A stretch of 64,000 bases of DNA from Microbacterium sp. nov. GSS16 (GCF_028198145.1 NZ_CP116338.1:1674001-1738000), one strand, 5' to 3'. Counted from the stretch's first letter, positions 9,591-18,702 are shown. Notes: generated from the letters alone by a model not told the origin. Made by a program: numbers and translations.

Positions 9591-10669
9591 TGGCGACGAC
9601 ATCAGCCGAGCCGATCCGCACCGCCGTCATCGGATACGGGGTCTCGGGCCGTGTGTTCCACGCGCCGTTCCTCGAGGCGGATCCGGAGTTCTCGCTCGAA
9701 GTGATCGTGACCGGCGACGCGGGTCGCGCAGCGGCCGCCGCGACGCAGCATCCGGATGCCCGAGTGCTTGCGTCGGTCGAGGAGATGCTCGAGGCCGCGG
9801 ATGACCTCGACCTCGTCGTGATCGGAACGCCGCCGGCCACGCACGCCCGTATAGCGACGGCCGCGCTCGATGCAGGCCTGGACGTCGTCGTCGACAAGCC
9901 GTTCACGGCGACCTCGGATGAGGGCCGGGCGCTCATCGAGCACGCGCAGAGGCTCGGTCGGCGGATCACGGTGTTCCAGAACCGGCGCTGGGACGGCGAC
10001 TTCCAGACGGTGCGCGATCTCGTCGAGACGGGCCGTCTGGGTGCCGTGCGCCGATTCGAGTCGCGGTTCGAGTGGTACAAGCCCCAGGTGCGAGCGAGCT
10101 GGAAGGCCGAGGCATCGGCGGCCCAGGGCGGCGGAATCCTGTTCGATCTCGGCACGCACCTGATCGACCAGGCCGTGCAGCTGTTCGGACCGGTCGCGGA
10201 GGCGAGGGCCGAGCTGGCCGTCAACCGGCCTGGCGGCCTCGCCGACGACGACGCCTTCGTCGCGCTGCGACACGAGTCGGGCACCATCTCGCACCTGTGG
10301 ATGAACTCTCTCGCTCCGCAGTTCGGGCCTCGATTCCACGTGCTCGGCTCTCTGAGCGGGTACACGAGCCACGGCCTGGACGGGCAGGAGTCGGCACTGG
10401 ATGCCGGTGCCTCGCCCGCCGACGAGGACTACGGCGTCACCCCGGCGTCGCGCTGGGGGCTCTTCGGCGTGGAAGGCGACCTGGAGCCGTTGCCGATGCG
10501 CCGCGGCGACTACGGCGCGTTCTACCGCGCCCTCGCTGACGCACTTCGCGAAGACGCAGCGCTTCCGGTCGATCCGAGAGACGCGGTCTCGGTGATCGAG
10601 ATCATCGAGCGACTGCACGCCGAGACGCCGCTGCGTCGCCCCGACCTCTCCGAACAGAACGAAGGATGA
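9590..10669 (+). CDS. Gfo/Idh/MocA family NAD(P)-dependent oxidoreductase
   Basis: 359 residues with an amino-terminal Rossmann fold (AVIGYGVSGRVFHAPF, about residues 11-26) and the family motif xKP in VVVDKPFTATSDEG near residue 103, where the lysine assists hydride transfer. The carboxy-terminal alpha/beta domain contains the GGILFDLGTHLIDQAVQLFG stretch typical of YdgJ/YvaA-like members. An extra GTG lies one codon upstream, but the ATG at 9590 overlaps the ATPase stop and is preferred. It is coupled to the next flavoenzyme gene by an ATGA overlap. The substrate, probably the imported compound or a sugar-like part of it, is not identifiable. Confidence 0.9.
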   Translation: MATTSAEPIRTAVIGYGVSGRVFHAPFLEADPEFSLEVIVTGDAGRAAAAATQHPDARVLASVEEMLEAADDLDLVVIGTPPATHARIATAALDAGLDVVVDKPFTATSDEGRALIEHAQRLGRRITVFQNRRWDGDFQTVRDLVETGRLGAVRRFESRFEWYKPQVRASWKAEASAAQGGGILFDLGTHLIDQAVQLFGPVAEARAELAVNRPGGLADDDAFVALRHESGTISHLWMNSLAPQFGPRFHVLGSLSGYTSHGLDGQESALDAGASPADEDYGVTPASRWGLFGVEGDLEPLPMRRGDYGAFYRALADALREDAALPVDPRDAVSVIEIIERLHAETPLRRPDLSEQNEG

Positions 10670-11847
10670 AGATGACCGAATCGCAGCCTCTGCACGTCGT
10701 CGTGATCGGCGCCGGGATCCTTGGCGCCTCGACCGCGGCCCACCTCGCGCGCTCCGGAGCCCGGGTGACGCTCGTCACTGCGGGCAAGCCGGCCGATGGT
10801 GCATCCGGGCGTTCGATCGCATGGCTGAACTCATCGGGCGCACGGTCGACGGAGTACCGCTATCTGCGTCTGATCGGACTCGACCGCTACCGCACCTGGC
10901 GCGAGCGGCACCCCGACAGCGCGTCGTACCTGCGCTTCGACGGTGCGCTGAAGTGGGGCGGGGAGGACGAGAGCTTCCGCGACACCTTCGACTACGAGCG
11001 CGCAGGCGGATACGACTCGCAGTGGCTCGACCGGGAGCAGGTGGCGACGCTGACGCCGGATGTGGATGCCGACGCGGTCTCGTCCGAAGGAGCGATCTTC
11101 AACCGGGGCGAGGGCTGGGTCAACCTTCCCGATCTCATCGCCGCACTTCTCGACGAGGCGAGGGCGGACGGAGCGGAACTCCTCGAGGATGCCGGGGACG
11201 TGCGAGTGGACGTGCGCGGCGGTGCGGCTGTAGGCGTCGTCCTCGGCGACGGCACTCCTCTTGCGGCCGATCGGGTGGTTCTCGCCACGGGCGGCGACGT
11301 GCCTGCTCATCTGGCTGCCCTCGGCGTCACGGTGCCGGACGCCACCCCCGCGGCGTTCGTCGTCGTCACCGAACCGGTCGAGCCGCGGGTGAGAACCGTG
11401 CTGAACACCCCGCGGGTCGCCGTGCGCCCCATGCCGGACGGACGCCTCGTGCTGGACGCGGACTGGGCTGAGAAGTCCATCGTCGTGGAGTCCGACGGGT
11501 CGCTCACCGTGCCGGATGAGTCGGTGCGCGGGCTGCTGGAGGAGGGGTCCCGTGTGCTCGCGGGCCATCCGACGCTGGTAGCCGAGCGGGTGGCATCCGG
11601 CCTCAAGCCGATCCCTGGCGACGGCGAGCCCGTGGTCGGGTCGGTGCCGGCGATCGACGGCCTCTACACGCTCTTCACGCACTCGGGCGCCACTCTCGGG
11701 CTGATCCTGGGCGAACTGGTCGCCGAGGAGATCATCACGGGCAAGCCATCGCCGGTGCTCGATGCCTTCCGGCTGGACCGATTCGCTGACGGCGTCGAGC
11801 TGGACGAGGTGGGGATCGGCGCCTGGTCGCCGGTCACGAGCACCTGA
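10666..11847 (+). CDS. FAD-dependent oxidoreductase, glycine oxidase/DadA-like
   Basis: 393-residue DAO-fold flavoprotein. The FAD dinucleotide motif VVIGAGILGASTAAHLARSG is at residues 11-30, the second FAD block RVVLATGG is near 203, and the carboxy-terminal SGATLGLILGELVAEEI closes the FAD fold. Such enzymes oxidise the C-N bond of amino acids, imino acids or opine-like secondary amines. It is the last gene of the LacI-controlled operon and is followed by an 18-base perfect-stem terminator. A second ATG (10672) is possible, but the first overlaps the previous stop. Confidence 0.88.
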   Translation: MKMTESQPLHVVVIGAGILGASTAAHLARSGARVTLVTAGKPADGASGRSIAWLNSSGARSTEYRYLRLIGLDRYRTWRERHPDSASYLRFDGALKWGGEDESFRDTFDYERAGGYDSQWLDREQVATLTPDVDADAVSSEGAIFNRGEGWVNLPDLIAALLDEARADGAELLEDAGDVRVDVRGGAAVGVVLGDGTPLAADRVVLATGGDVPAHLAALGVTVPDATPAAFVVVTEPVEPRVRTVLNTPRVAVRPMPDGRLVLDADWAEKSIVVESDGSLTVPDESVRGLLEEGSRVLAGHPTLVAERVASGLKPIPGDGEPVVGSVPAIDGLYTLFTHSGATLGLILGELVAEEIITGKPSPVLDAFRLDRFADGVELDEVGIGAWSPVTST

Positions 11848-11857
11848 TCGGGTGAGA

Positions 11858-11895
11858 CGGGAGGGGCGGATGCCGTTCGGCATCCGCCCCTCCCG
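11858..11895 (+). terminator. Strong hairpin terminator after import-oxidation operon
   Basis: Perfect 18-base stem CGGGAGGGGCGGATGCCG with its complement and a two-base loop (functionally a larger tetraloop), 11 bases after the stop of the flavoenzyme gene. The stem is built around GGATGCC/GGCATCC, an oligomer common in this genome. Confidence 0.88.
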
Positions 11896-11933
11896 CGCCT
11901 CGACACATGCCTTCCCCTGCATATCGACCCGCG

Positions 11934-11939
11934 TAGCGT
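11934..11939 (+). promoter_or_regulatory. Candidate -10 box for desaturase gene
   Basis: TAGCGT 75 bases before the proposed AUC start, implying a leader of about 60 bases that holds a seven-base stem (11961-11967 with 11980-11986) and the AGGAG ribosome site. Confidence 0.45.
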
Positions 11940-12008
11940 GGGCACCAGCGATCGGCATCCGCCCTTGGCTACCAAAGCTCAAGGGCATCTGATCGGCAGG
12001 AGAGCATC

Positions 12009-13136
12009 ATCAGTTCTACTCACATCGACACCGGCGTCGAGACCAGCGCAGCCACCCTCGGACCGATCCGCCAGACCTACTTCGGCACGGCCGAGTTCCC
12101 GCCCATGGCGCACGCGTACAAGCAGGTGTCGCAGGTCGTGCGCGAGACCGGGCTGCTGCGGCGGGCCACGTGGTTCTACATCGCCGTCGCGGCCGGCATC
12201 GTGCTCGCCCTCGGGGGAGCGGTCACCGGATTCATCCTGCTCGGCGACAGCTGGTTCCAGCTTCTGATCGCGGCAGCGCTGGGCATCATCTTCACGCAGA
12301 TCGCCTTCCTCTCGCATGAGGCGGCGCACCGGCAGATCCTGAGCTCAGGCCCGGCGAACTTCAAGCTCGCCCGCATCCTCGCGGGCAGCATCGGCATGAG
12401 CTACTCGTGGTGGGACTCCAAGCACACCAGGCACCACGGCAACCCGAATCAGGTCGGCAAGGACCCCGACATCGAGGTCGACACCATCTCGTTCCTCGAC
12501 GAGGACGCCGCGAAGTCGCGAGGACTGATCCGGCTGATCACCCGCAAGCAGGGCTGGCTGTTCTTCCCGCTGCTCACCCTCGAAGGTCTGAACCTGCACT
12601 ACATCGGGCTGAAGCACCTGTTCACGAAGAAGAAGGTCAAGGGTCGCTGGACCGAGCTCGGCATCATCGCGCTCCGCTTCGCGATCCTCCTCATCCCCGT
12701 GTTCCTGATGCTGCCGCTGGGCATGGCGTTCGCGTTCCTGGGCGTGCAGCTGGCCGTGTTCGGCGTCTACATGGGCGCATCGTTCGCACCCAACCACAAA
12801 GGGATGCCGATCATCGACCCGAACGCGCGTCTCGACTTCTTCTCGAAGCAGGTGCGCACCTCGCGCAACATCCGCGGCGGCTGGTGGGCGACCGCGCTCA
12901 TGGGCGGCCTCAACTACCAGGTCGAGCACCACCTGTTCCCGAACATGCCGCGTCCGCACCTGGCCAAGGCACGCGAGATCGTGCGCGACTACTGCGCGTC
13001 GAACAACGTGCCGTACACCGAGACGAGCCTCGGTCGCTCGTACGCGATCGTGATCGAGTATCTGAACCGGGTCGGCCTCGCCGCCGGCGCCGATCCGTTC
13101 GACTGCCCCGCAGCCACAAGCTTCCGTCGCGCCTGA
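12009..13136 (+). CDS. Fatty acid desaturase (acyl-CoA desaturase-like), possible AUC start
   Basis: Membrane di-iron desaturase introducing a double bond into acyl chains. Three histidine boxes are visible: SHEAAH, DSKHTRHHG and YQVEHHLFP, with paired membrane segments between them. The first canonical start is ATG at 12105 (343 residues), but the same frame continues upstream without a stop as SSTHIDTGVETSAATLG and LGPIRQTYFGTAEFPP, with nearly all codons ending in G or C. AGGAG at 11998-12002 is six bases from an ATC at 12009 and there is no ATG, GTG or TTG in this extension. I therefore give the longer form (375 residues) with an AUC start as most likely; a sequencing error is the alternative. 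The single-gene unit has TAGCGT at 11934-11939 as candidate -10. Confidence 0.85.
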   Translation: MSSTHIDTGVETSAATLGPIRQTYFGTAEFPPMAHAYKQVSQVVRETGLLRRATWFYIAVAAGIVLALGGAVTGFILLGDSWFQLLIAAALGIIFTQIAFLSHEAAHRQILSSGPANFKLARILAGSIGMSYSWWDSKHTRHHGNPNQVGKDPDIEVDTISFLDEDAAKSRGLIRLITRKQGWLFFPLLTLEGLNLHYIGLKHLFTKKKVKGRWTELGIIALRFAILLIPVFLMLPLGMAFAFLGVQLAVFGVYMGASFAPNHKGMPIIDPNARLDFFSKQVRTSRNIRGGWWATALMGGLNYQVEHHLFPNMPRPHLAKAREIVRDYCASNNVPYTETSLGRSYAIVIEYLNRVGLAAGADPFDCPAATSFRRA

Positions 13137-13229
13137 CCGGACCGCGCCTCGCGGCGGCAGCGCCTCGGGGCGGCAGCGCCTCGGGAGACCGCGGAATGTA
13201 CCGCCCGAGCGTGCCGACGGAGTCCCGGC

Positions 13230-13841
13230 TCAGACCGCCGGGTACGCCGATGCCTTGAGCGCGCGTGCGAGGTGCGCGGCGTTCGCCGCGGCCGTCTTGA
13301 TCGTCTGGGCGACCTTCTCGGGTGTCTCGGGCAGATCCTTGTAGTCGGTCGACCCCATGGCCTCGCCGTTCCAGTAGATCGAGCCCTGCGCGGGGATCGT
13401 GTACCCCACGTCGTCGAGCGACTGGAACACGATGGCGGCGATGTGGTGTGCGCCGTCCTCATTGCCGACGACGACCGCGAGCGCGACCTTGTCGAACAAG
13501 ATCGGCCGGCCCTGCTCATCCGTCTCGCTGAGCTCAGCGTCCAGCCGCTCGAGCACGCGCTGCGCGACGCTGGAGTGCTGACCCATCCAGGTCGGCGTGG
13601 CGAACACGAGGATGTCGGCGGCGAGCACTCGCTCGCGCAGCGCGGGCCACTGGTCGCCGTCGCCCATGTCGGTCTGCACTCCCGGACGGATGTCGTGATC
13701 GACAGCGCGGATGCGGTCGGCGCTCACTCCGTGCTCGGCCAGGGCGTCGAGCACCTGCTCGCCCAGCACGTCGGTGCTCGATTCGGCGGGGGAGGGCTTG
13801 AGGGTGCAGTTGATCAGAAGGGCGCTGAGCTTGGTGTCCAT
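13230..13841 (-). CDS. NADPH-dependent FMN reductase/flavodoxin-like protein
   Basis: 203-residue flavodoxin-fold protein beginning ALLINCTLKPSPAESST, the phosphate-binding loop for FMN, followed by ADILVFATPTWMGQHSSVAQRVLERLD, characteristic of NADPH-dependent FMN reductases and WrbA-like flavoproteins. Likely a cytosolic quinone or FMN reductase. The frame also holds an upstream GTG at 13868, but homologues begin near the ATG at 13841. It is a single gene, convergent with the desaturase, with a short imperfect tandem repeat (13155-13185) between their ends. Confidence 0.85.
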   Translation of the reverse strand: MDTKLSALLINCTLKPSPAESSTDVLGEQVLDALAEHGVSADRIRAVDHDIRPGVQTDMGDGDQWPALRERVLAADILVFATPTWMGQHSSVAQRVLERLDAELSETDEQGRPILFDKVALAVVVGNEDGAHHIAAIVFQSLDDVGYTIPAQGSIYWNGEAMGSTDYKDLPETPEKVAQTIKTAAANAAHLARALKASAYPAV

Positions 13842-13904
13842 GAGTGTCACCGAACCACCCATCAGCACGGCGCGGGAGGGGCTTTCGTGCCGGAGCGCTA
13901 TGAG

Positions 13905-14588
13905 CTAGACACCTCGCGTCTCGGCGACGCCGGTCTCGGGCTCGGCGTCCTGCTCGTCCTCCTCGCGTCGCGATCCGGATCCCAGCCGAAGCGTCGCGAT
14001 CAGCCCCAGAGCGAGGAGCCCCGCTGTCCCAGCGGCACGTCCTTGAGCACCACTCCGGTCAGCTGAGCGGTGGCCAGGCCCAGCCCGATGCCGTAGAGGA
14101 AGAGGAAGGGCACCACGTTCGCCCACGACGCCGACGCGGTGATCGCCCACCCGAGCCCGGCGACGCCGACGATCTCGGCGGCGATACCCGCCCGCACCAG
14201 GGTGATCGGCGTGACGCGAGAGCCCATCGCCCCTGAGAACCCATTCGCCGCGAACGAGCCGAGGGTCAGCGCGAGCAGCACGAAGCCGGTCTGCAGAGTG
14301 TCGTAGCCCACGACGTTCTGCAGCCACAGCGGCAGCGACAGAACGATGCCGAACTCTGGTCCGAGCGGGATGTCGATGCCGAAAGCCCACCGCCACGAGA
14401 AATACGTCGTCAACCATCCGCCCAGCAGGGAGTGTGTAGCTCTCCTGCACCCACTGCACCTGCGTCGAGCTGATGCCCAGGTCGTCGACGATCGACGGGA
14501 TGGCGACGTCGACGATCGTGGAGTCGACGATGATGAGCGACACGGCCACGCTGATGGGCGCGGCGATATGCTGTGCGCATGACCACAC
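13905..14588 (-). pseudogene. Remnant of a 14-TM drug-efflux MFS transporter (EmrB/QacA type)
   Basis: Recognisable MFS fragments lie in two reading frames. The first segment (VSLIIVDSTIVDVAIPSIV then TQVQWVQESYTL) ends near 14430 and jumps straight to LLGGWLTTYFSWRWAFGIDI, skipping about three membrane helices. That piece jumps from IPLG to EFGIVLSLPLWLQNVVGYD, skipping about 150 residues, and a last jump joins VVLKDVPLGQRG to the carboxy-terminal tail ending near 13905. A normal family member has about 480-500 residues and this has about 225 codons. The adjacent MarR regulator is intact. I see no transposon scar. Confidence 0.85.
14567..14572 (+). promoter_or_regulatory. Leaderless -10 box for marR-like gene
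   Basis: TATGCT followed by six bases and the ATG at 14579, the spacing seen at many genes here. It supports 14579 as the start. Confidence 0.65.
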
Positions 14589-15130
14589 GCAGGGAGGGTG
14601 CAACCTCTCGCGGGCGCGCGATGATGGATCCTCGCGTGATCGACCCCGGCGAGCAGCTGGTCAGCTTCAAGGGCATGGGTGACGCCGACATCGACCAGGT
14701 CGTCCGCGTGCTGGCCGCCCTTCGCGCCTGGCGCGAGACCGAGCAGCGCATCAGCTGGCAGTCGCGCACCGAGATGAAGCTCAACGAGACCGACATGGAG
14801 GCGCTGCGCTTCCTCGTCGCTTCGCTGAACAACGGCGTCGTCGTCACCGCCGGCATGCTCGCCGACCACCTGCGCATCTCGACGAGCTCGACGACGAAGA
14901 TGCTCGATCGACTCGCCCGGGCCGGTCATATCTCCCGCACCCCGCATCCCACCGATCGTCGCGCGGTGATGGTGAGCATCACCCCGCACACGCACGAGCA
15001 GGTGCGCGACAGCATCGGGCGAGTGCACGCGGATCGCTTCACCGCCGTCGCCGAGCTGGCGCCCGCCGAGCGCGACGTCGTCGCCCGCTTCCTCGAGCGG
15101 CTCGCTCGAGGAGAAGAGAGCAGCCGCTGA
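14579..15130 (+). CDS. MarR family transcriptional regulator
   Basis: 183-residue winged-helix regulator. The amino-terminal helix VVRVLAALRAWRETEQRIS is followed by the DNA-binding core (MLADHLRISTSSTTKMLDRLARAGHISR) and the wing TPHPTDRRAVMVSITP. The start ATG is six bases after a -10 box. It is divergent from an MFS efflux pseudogene, which it presumably controlled. It closely resembles the truncated regulator next to the carotenoid operon (63777) in the stretch VLxxLxAxRxWREaE, so the two are paralogues. Its stop is two bases from the end of the convergent pgi gene. Confidence 0.9.
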   Translation: MTTRREGATSRGRAMMDPRVIDPGEQLVSFKGMGDADIDQVVRVLAALRAWRETEQRISWQSRTEMKLNETDMEALRFLVASLNNGVVVTAGMLADHLRISTSSTTKMLDRLARAGHISRTPHPTDRRAVMVSITPHTHEQVRDSIGRVHADRFTAVAELAPAERDVVARFLERLARGEESSR

Positions 15131-15132
15131 GC

Positions 15133-16815
15133 TCAGTGCTTGCGGTTGGCCTGGTAGTACGCCAGCAGTGCCTTCGTCGACGGGTCCTGGCTCGCCAGGG
15201 CATCCGCATCGCCCTCCAGCGCAGGGGCGATCTGCAGCGCGAGCTGCTTGCCCAGCTCGACGCCCCACTGATCGAAGGAGTTGATGCCCCAGATCACGCC
15301 CTGGGTGAAGGTGATGTGCTCGTACAGCGCGATGAGCTGACCGAGCACCGACGGCGTCAGCGACGGCGCGAAGATCGACGTCGTCGGGCGGTTGCCGGGG
15401 AAGGTGCGGGCGGCGACGAGCGCGCCGGACGTGCCCTCCTCCTCGACCTCCGCCGCCGTCTTGCCGAAGGCGAGCGCCTTGGTCTGCGCGAGGAAGTTCG
15501 CGAGGAACAGCCCGTGCACATCACGTCCGTCGTCGGCGAGCGGATAGGCCGGGTTCACGAAGGCGATGAAGTCGGCGGGAATCAGCCGGGTGCCCTGGTG
15601 GATCAGCTGGTAGAACGCGTGCTGGCCATTGGTGCCGGGCTCGCCCCAGAACACCTCGCCGGTGTCGGTCGTGACCGGCGTGCCATCCCATCGCACGGAC
15701 TTGCCGTTGGACTCCATGGTCAGCTGCTGCAGATACGCAGGGAAGCGGTTCAGCTGCTGCGCGTACGGCAGCACCGCATGCGTCTGCGCGTCGAGGAAGT
15801 TCGTGTACCAGACGTTGAGCAGGCCCATCAGCACGGGCACGTTCTGCGCGAGCGGCATCGTGCGCACGTGTTCGTCGACCGCATGGAAGCCCGCGAGCAG
15901 CTCACGGAACACGTGCGGGCCGAACACGACGGCGAGCGAGAGTCCGATGGCAGAGTCGACCGAGTAGCGACCGCCCACCCAGTCCCAGAATCCGAAGGCG
16001 TTCTTCGGGTCGATGCCGAACGCCTCGACCTTGTCGAGGGCGGTCGAGACGGCCACGAAGTGGTGCGCGACGGCGTTCTTGCGGCTCGCGTCGTCGTCTT
16101 CCATCACGCCGGATGCCTGAAGGCCTGACCACAGCCAGTCGCGCGCGAGGCGCGCGTTCGTGAGCGTCTCGAGTGTGGTGAACGTCTTCGAGGCGACGAT
16201 GAACAGCGTCGTCTCGGGGTCGAGATCCGCGGTCTTCTGCGCGATGTCGGTCGGGTCGATGTTCGACACGAAGCGCGCCTCGATCCCGGCATCCGCATAC
16301 GGCTTCAGCGCCTCGTAGACCATCACCGGGCCCAGGTCGGACCCGCCGATGCCGATGTTCACGACGTGCGTCACCTGCTTGCCGGTGATCCCGAGCCAGT
16401 CGCCCGAGCGCACCCGGTCGGCGAACGCCGAGAGCGACGAAAGCACCTGCTGCACATCGGCATCGACGTCCTGCCCGTCGACGGCCAGCTCGGGCGACGC
16501 ACCCTCCGGGCGACGCAGAGCCGTGTGCAGCACCGCGCGGTCCTCGGTGGTGTTGATGTGCTGACCCTCGAGCATCGCGGCGTAGCGCTCGGCGACGCCG
16601 GTCTGCTCGGCCAGGCGAACCAGGGCGCCGACGATCTCATCGGTCACGAGGTTCTTCGACAGATCGACGTGCAGGTCAGCGAGCGGCAGCGACAGGCGCT
16701 CGACACGCGTCGCATCGTCGGCGAACCAGCCGCGCAGGTCGGGCGAGAACGAATCCCGGATGGCCGACAGCTCAGCCCAGGCGGACGTGGAGGTGGGGTC
16801 GATCGGTGCGCTCAT
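15133..16815 (-). CDS. pgi: Glucose-6-phosphate isomerase
   Basis: Cytosolic interconversion of glucose 6-phosphate and fructose 6-phosphate in glycolysis and gluconeogenesis. At 560 residues it has the usual bacterial length. Family blocks include [20 protein letters not shown] (sugar-phosphate site), [19 protein letters not shown], and near the end [14 protein letters not shown], the PGI signature with the catalytic lysine. It is transcribed alone, with TAACGT seven bases before its ATG. Confidence 0.97.
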   Translation of the reverse strand: MSAPIDPTSTSAWAELSAIRDSFSPDLRGWFADDATRVERLSLPLADLHVDLSKNLVTDEIVGALVRLAEQTGVAERYAAMLEGQHINTTEDRAVLHTALRRPEGASPELAVDGQDVDADVQQVLSSLSAFADRVRSGDWLGITGKQVTHVVNIGIGGSDLGPVMVYEALKPYADAGIEARFVSNIDPTDIAQKTADLDPETTLFIVASKTFTTLETLTNARLARDWLWSGLQASGVMEDDDASRKNAVAHHFVAVSTALDKVEAFGIDPKNAFGFWDWVGGRYSVDSAIGLSLAVVFGPHVFRELLAGFHAVDEHVRTMPLAQNVPVLMGLLNVWYTNFLDAQTHAVLPYAQQLNRFPAYLQQLTMESNGKSVRWDGTPVTTDTGEVFWGEPGTNGQHAFYQLIHQGTRLIPADFIAFVNPAYPLADDGRDVHGLFLANFLAQTKALAFGKTAAEVEEEGTSGALVAARTFPGNRPTTSIFAPSLTPSVLGQLIALYEHITFTQGVIWGINSFDQWGVELGKQLALQIAPALEGDADALASQDPSTKALLAYYQANRKH

Positions 16816-16822
16816 GCAAGCA

Positions 16823-16828
16823 ACGTTA
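16823..16828 (-). promoter_or_regulatory. Leaderless -10 box for pgi
   Basis: On the minus strand TAACGT, then seven bases, then the ATG of pgi. Confidence 0.65.
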
Positions 16829-16908
16829 GCGCCGCGACCGCATCCGGGTGCCGCCGATGACGCTGCGCCGCCGGGCCGATAGCGTTGACACGGAACCCAG
16901 GAGGAACG

Positions 16909-17838
16909 ATGAAGACGATCCCGTTCGGAACCGGCACCGCCCCCGCGGTGATCGCCGGCATGATGCGCATTCCCGACAAGACGGATGCCGAGGTGCGCGA
17001 GCTCTACGACACCGCCCGCTCATCGGGAATCGACTTCTTCGACCACGCCGACATCTATGGCGGCGCCATGCACGTCTGCGAAGACCGCTTCGCTGCGGCG
17101 CTGCGGCTCAGCGCCGCCGAGCGCGAGGAGATCGTGCTGCAGACCAAGTGCGGCACCGTGCCGTCGCAGCAGATGTTCGACTTCTCGTACGAGCACATCA
17201 TGAACCAGGTCGAAGGGTCGCTGAAGGCGCTGCGAACCTCCTACATCGATGTGCTGCTGCTGCACCGCCCGGACGCCCTGGTGGAACCCGACGAGGTCGC
17301 CCGTGCGTTCGACGAGCTGCAGGCCGCAGGGAAGGTGCGCGCGTTCGGTGTCTCGAACCACACGCCGCGCCAGATCGACCTGCTGCGCACCTCGGTCACC
17401 CAGCCGCTCGTTGCGAACCAGCTGCAGCTGTCGATCACGCACTCGCCGATCATCGCCCAGGGCCTCGCGGCGAATATGGCGGGGGAGGAGCAGAGCGTCG
17501 TGCGCGACGGAGGCGGCGTCGTCGAGTACTGCCGCATCAACGGCATCACCGTGCAGGCCTGGTCGCCGTATCAGGCGGGGTTCTTCGACGGCGTCTTCCT
17601 CGGCAATCCCGACTACGCCGAGCTCAACGCAGTGATCGACCGGCTCGCGGCGAAGTACGGTGTCACGCCGACCGCGATCGCCACCGCCTGGATCAGCCGT
17701 CACCCTGCGCACATGCAGGTCGTGCTCGGCACGACCACGCCGCAGCGGGTCGCGGATGCCGCCGCCGGGGCCGACATCGAGCTGACCCGCGCCGAATGGT
17801 ACGAGCTGTTCCGCATCGGCGGACACATCGTCCCCTGA
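16909..17838 (+). CDS. Aldo/keto reductase
   Basis: 309-residue TIM-barrel NADPH-dependent reductase. The active-site region [13 protein letters not shown] carries the conserved Asp and Tyr, LQTKCG supplies the Lys, and VLLLHRPD plus [16 protein letters not shown] are the standard downstream blocks; the family resembles YdhF-type oxidoreductases. The start at 16909 follows a textbook AGGAGG with TAGCGT about 24 bases upstream, so unlike many neighbours this mRNA has a leader. The rhodanese gene follows after 14 bases, probably in the same operon. The substrate is unknown. Confidence 0.92.
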   Translation: MKTIPFGTGTAPAVIAGMMRIPDKTDAEVRELYDTARSSGIDFFDHADIYGGAMHVCEDRFAAALRLSAAEREEIVLQTKCGTVPSQQMFDFSYEHIMNQVEGSLKALRTSYIDVLLLHRPDALVEPDEVARAFDELQAAGKVRAFGVSNHTPRQIDLLRTSVTQPLVANQLQLSITHSPIIAQGLAANMAGEEQSVVRDGGGVVEYCRINGITVQAWSPYQAGFFDGVFLGNPDYAELNAVIDRLAAKYGVTPTAIATAWISRHPAHMQVVLGTTTPQRVADAAAGADIELTRAEWYELFRIGGHIVP

Positions 17839-17852
17839 CGGAAAAGGCCGCC

Positions 17853-18677
17853 ATGCATCCGCTCATCTCCGCCGTCGAGCTGCGCGACCAGCTCGACGCC
17901 ACTCACGTGCTCGACGTCCGCTGGTCGCTCGGGCGCACCGACGGTCACGAGCAGTACCGTGCCGGGCACATCCCCGGAGCCGTGTTCGTGGATGTCGAGC
18001 GCGACCTGACGCGACACGGCGAACCGCACGAGGGGCGCCACCCGCTGCCCGACGACGCCGCGCTCGCCGCGGCCGCCCGCCGCTGGGGAGTGCGGCATGG
18101 CGTGCCCGTCGTGGTCTACGACGACGACCGGATGCTTCCGGCCTCACGCGCCTGGTGGGCGCTGCGGCGCGCGGGGCTCGACGTGCGGGTGCTCGACGGC
18201 GGCTGGCGGGCATGGCTCACTGCCGGCGGCGAGGCGGAGACCGGCGATGTGGCCCCTCCGGAGGGCGATGTCGAGCTGAGCTCGCCCGGCGACGCGGGCA
18301 TCATCGACACCCGCTCCGCGGCGACCTGGCCCGATGCGGGGGTGCTGCTCGACGCACGCGCCGCCGAGCGCTATCGCGGCGAGACCGAGCCCATCGACCC
18401 CGTCGCAGGCCACATCCCCGGGGCGAAGAGCCTGCCCATCGCGACCGTGCTCACCGAGGACGGCAGGTTCCGGCCCGCGTCCGAAATCGCGGCCGCGTTC
18501 GACGCCGTCGGCGCCGAGCAGGGCAGGGCGATCGCCGCCTACTGCGGATCGGGTATCACGGCCGCGCAGCTCGCTCTCGCGGGCAGCCTCATCGGCCGCG
18601 AGGTGAGCGTGTATCCCGGCTCGTGGAGTGCCTGGTCGAACACCCCGGGCCGCCCGGTCGCCACCGGCGCGGAGTGA
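17853..18677 (+). CDS. Thiosulfate/3-mercaptopyruvate sulfurtransferase (rhodanese)
   Basis: Two-rhodanese-domain protein of 274 residues. The first domain (inactive, from HVLDVRWSLGRTDG) and the second (VLLDARAAERYRGE) end in the active loop YCGSGITAAQ, whose cysteine carries the persulfide and whose GSG-T form resembles mercaptopyruvate-specific enzymes (CGSGVTA). It transfers sulfur to thiophilic acceptors in the cytosol or envelope. It is co-directional with the aldo/keto reductase 14 bases upstream; no functional link is evident. Confidence 0.93.
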   Translation: MHPLISAVELRDQLDATHVLDVRWSLGRTDGHEQYRAGHIPGAVFVDVERDLTRHGEPHEGRHPLPDDAALAAAARRWGVRHGVPVVVYDDDRMLPASRAWWALRRAGLDVRVLDGGWRAWLTAGGEAETGDVAPPEGDVELSSPGDAGIIDTRSAATWPDAGVLLDARAAERYRGETEPIDPVAGHIPGAKSLPIATVLTEDGRFRPASEIAAAFDAVGAEQGRAIAAYCGSGITAAQLALAGSLIGREVSVYPGSWSAWSNTPGRPVATGAE

Positions 18678-18702
18678 CGGCGCCTCGAGCTCGCCGGTCG
18701 TC

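Noticed and set aside
13150..13190. Tandem repeat considered as a CRISPR fragment
   Set aside because: Two copies only, period 16, no spacers and no cas genes.
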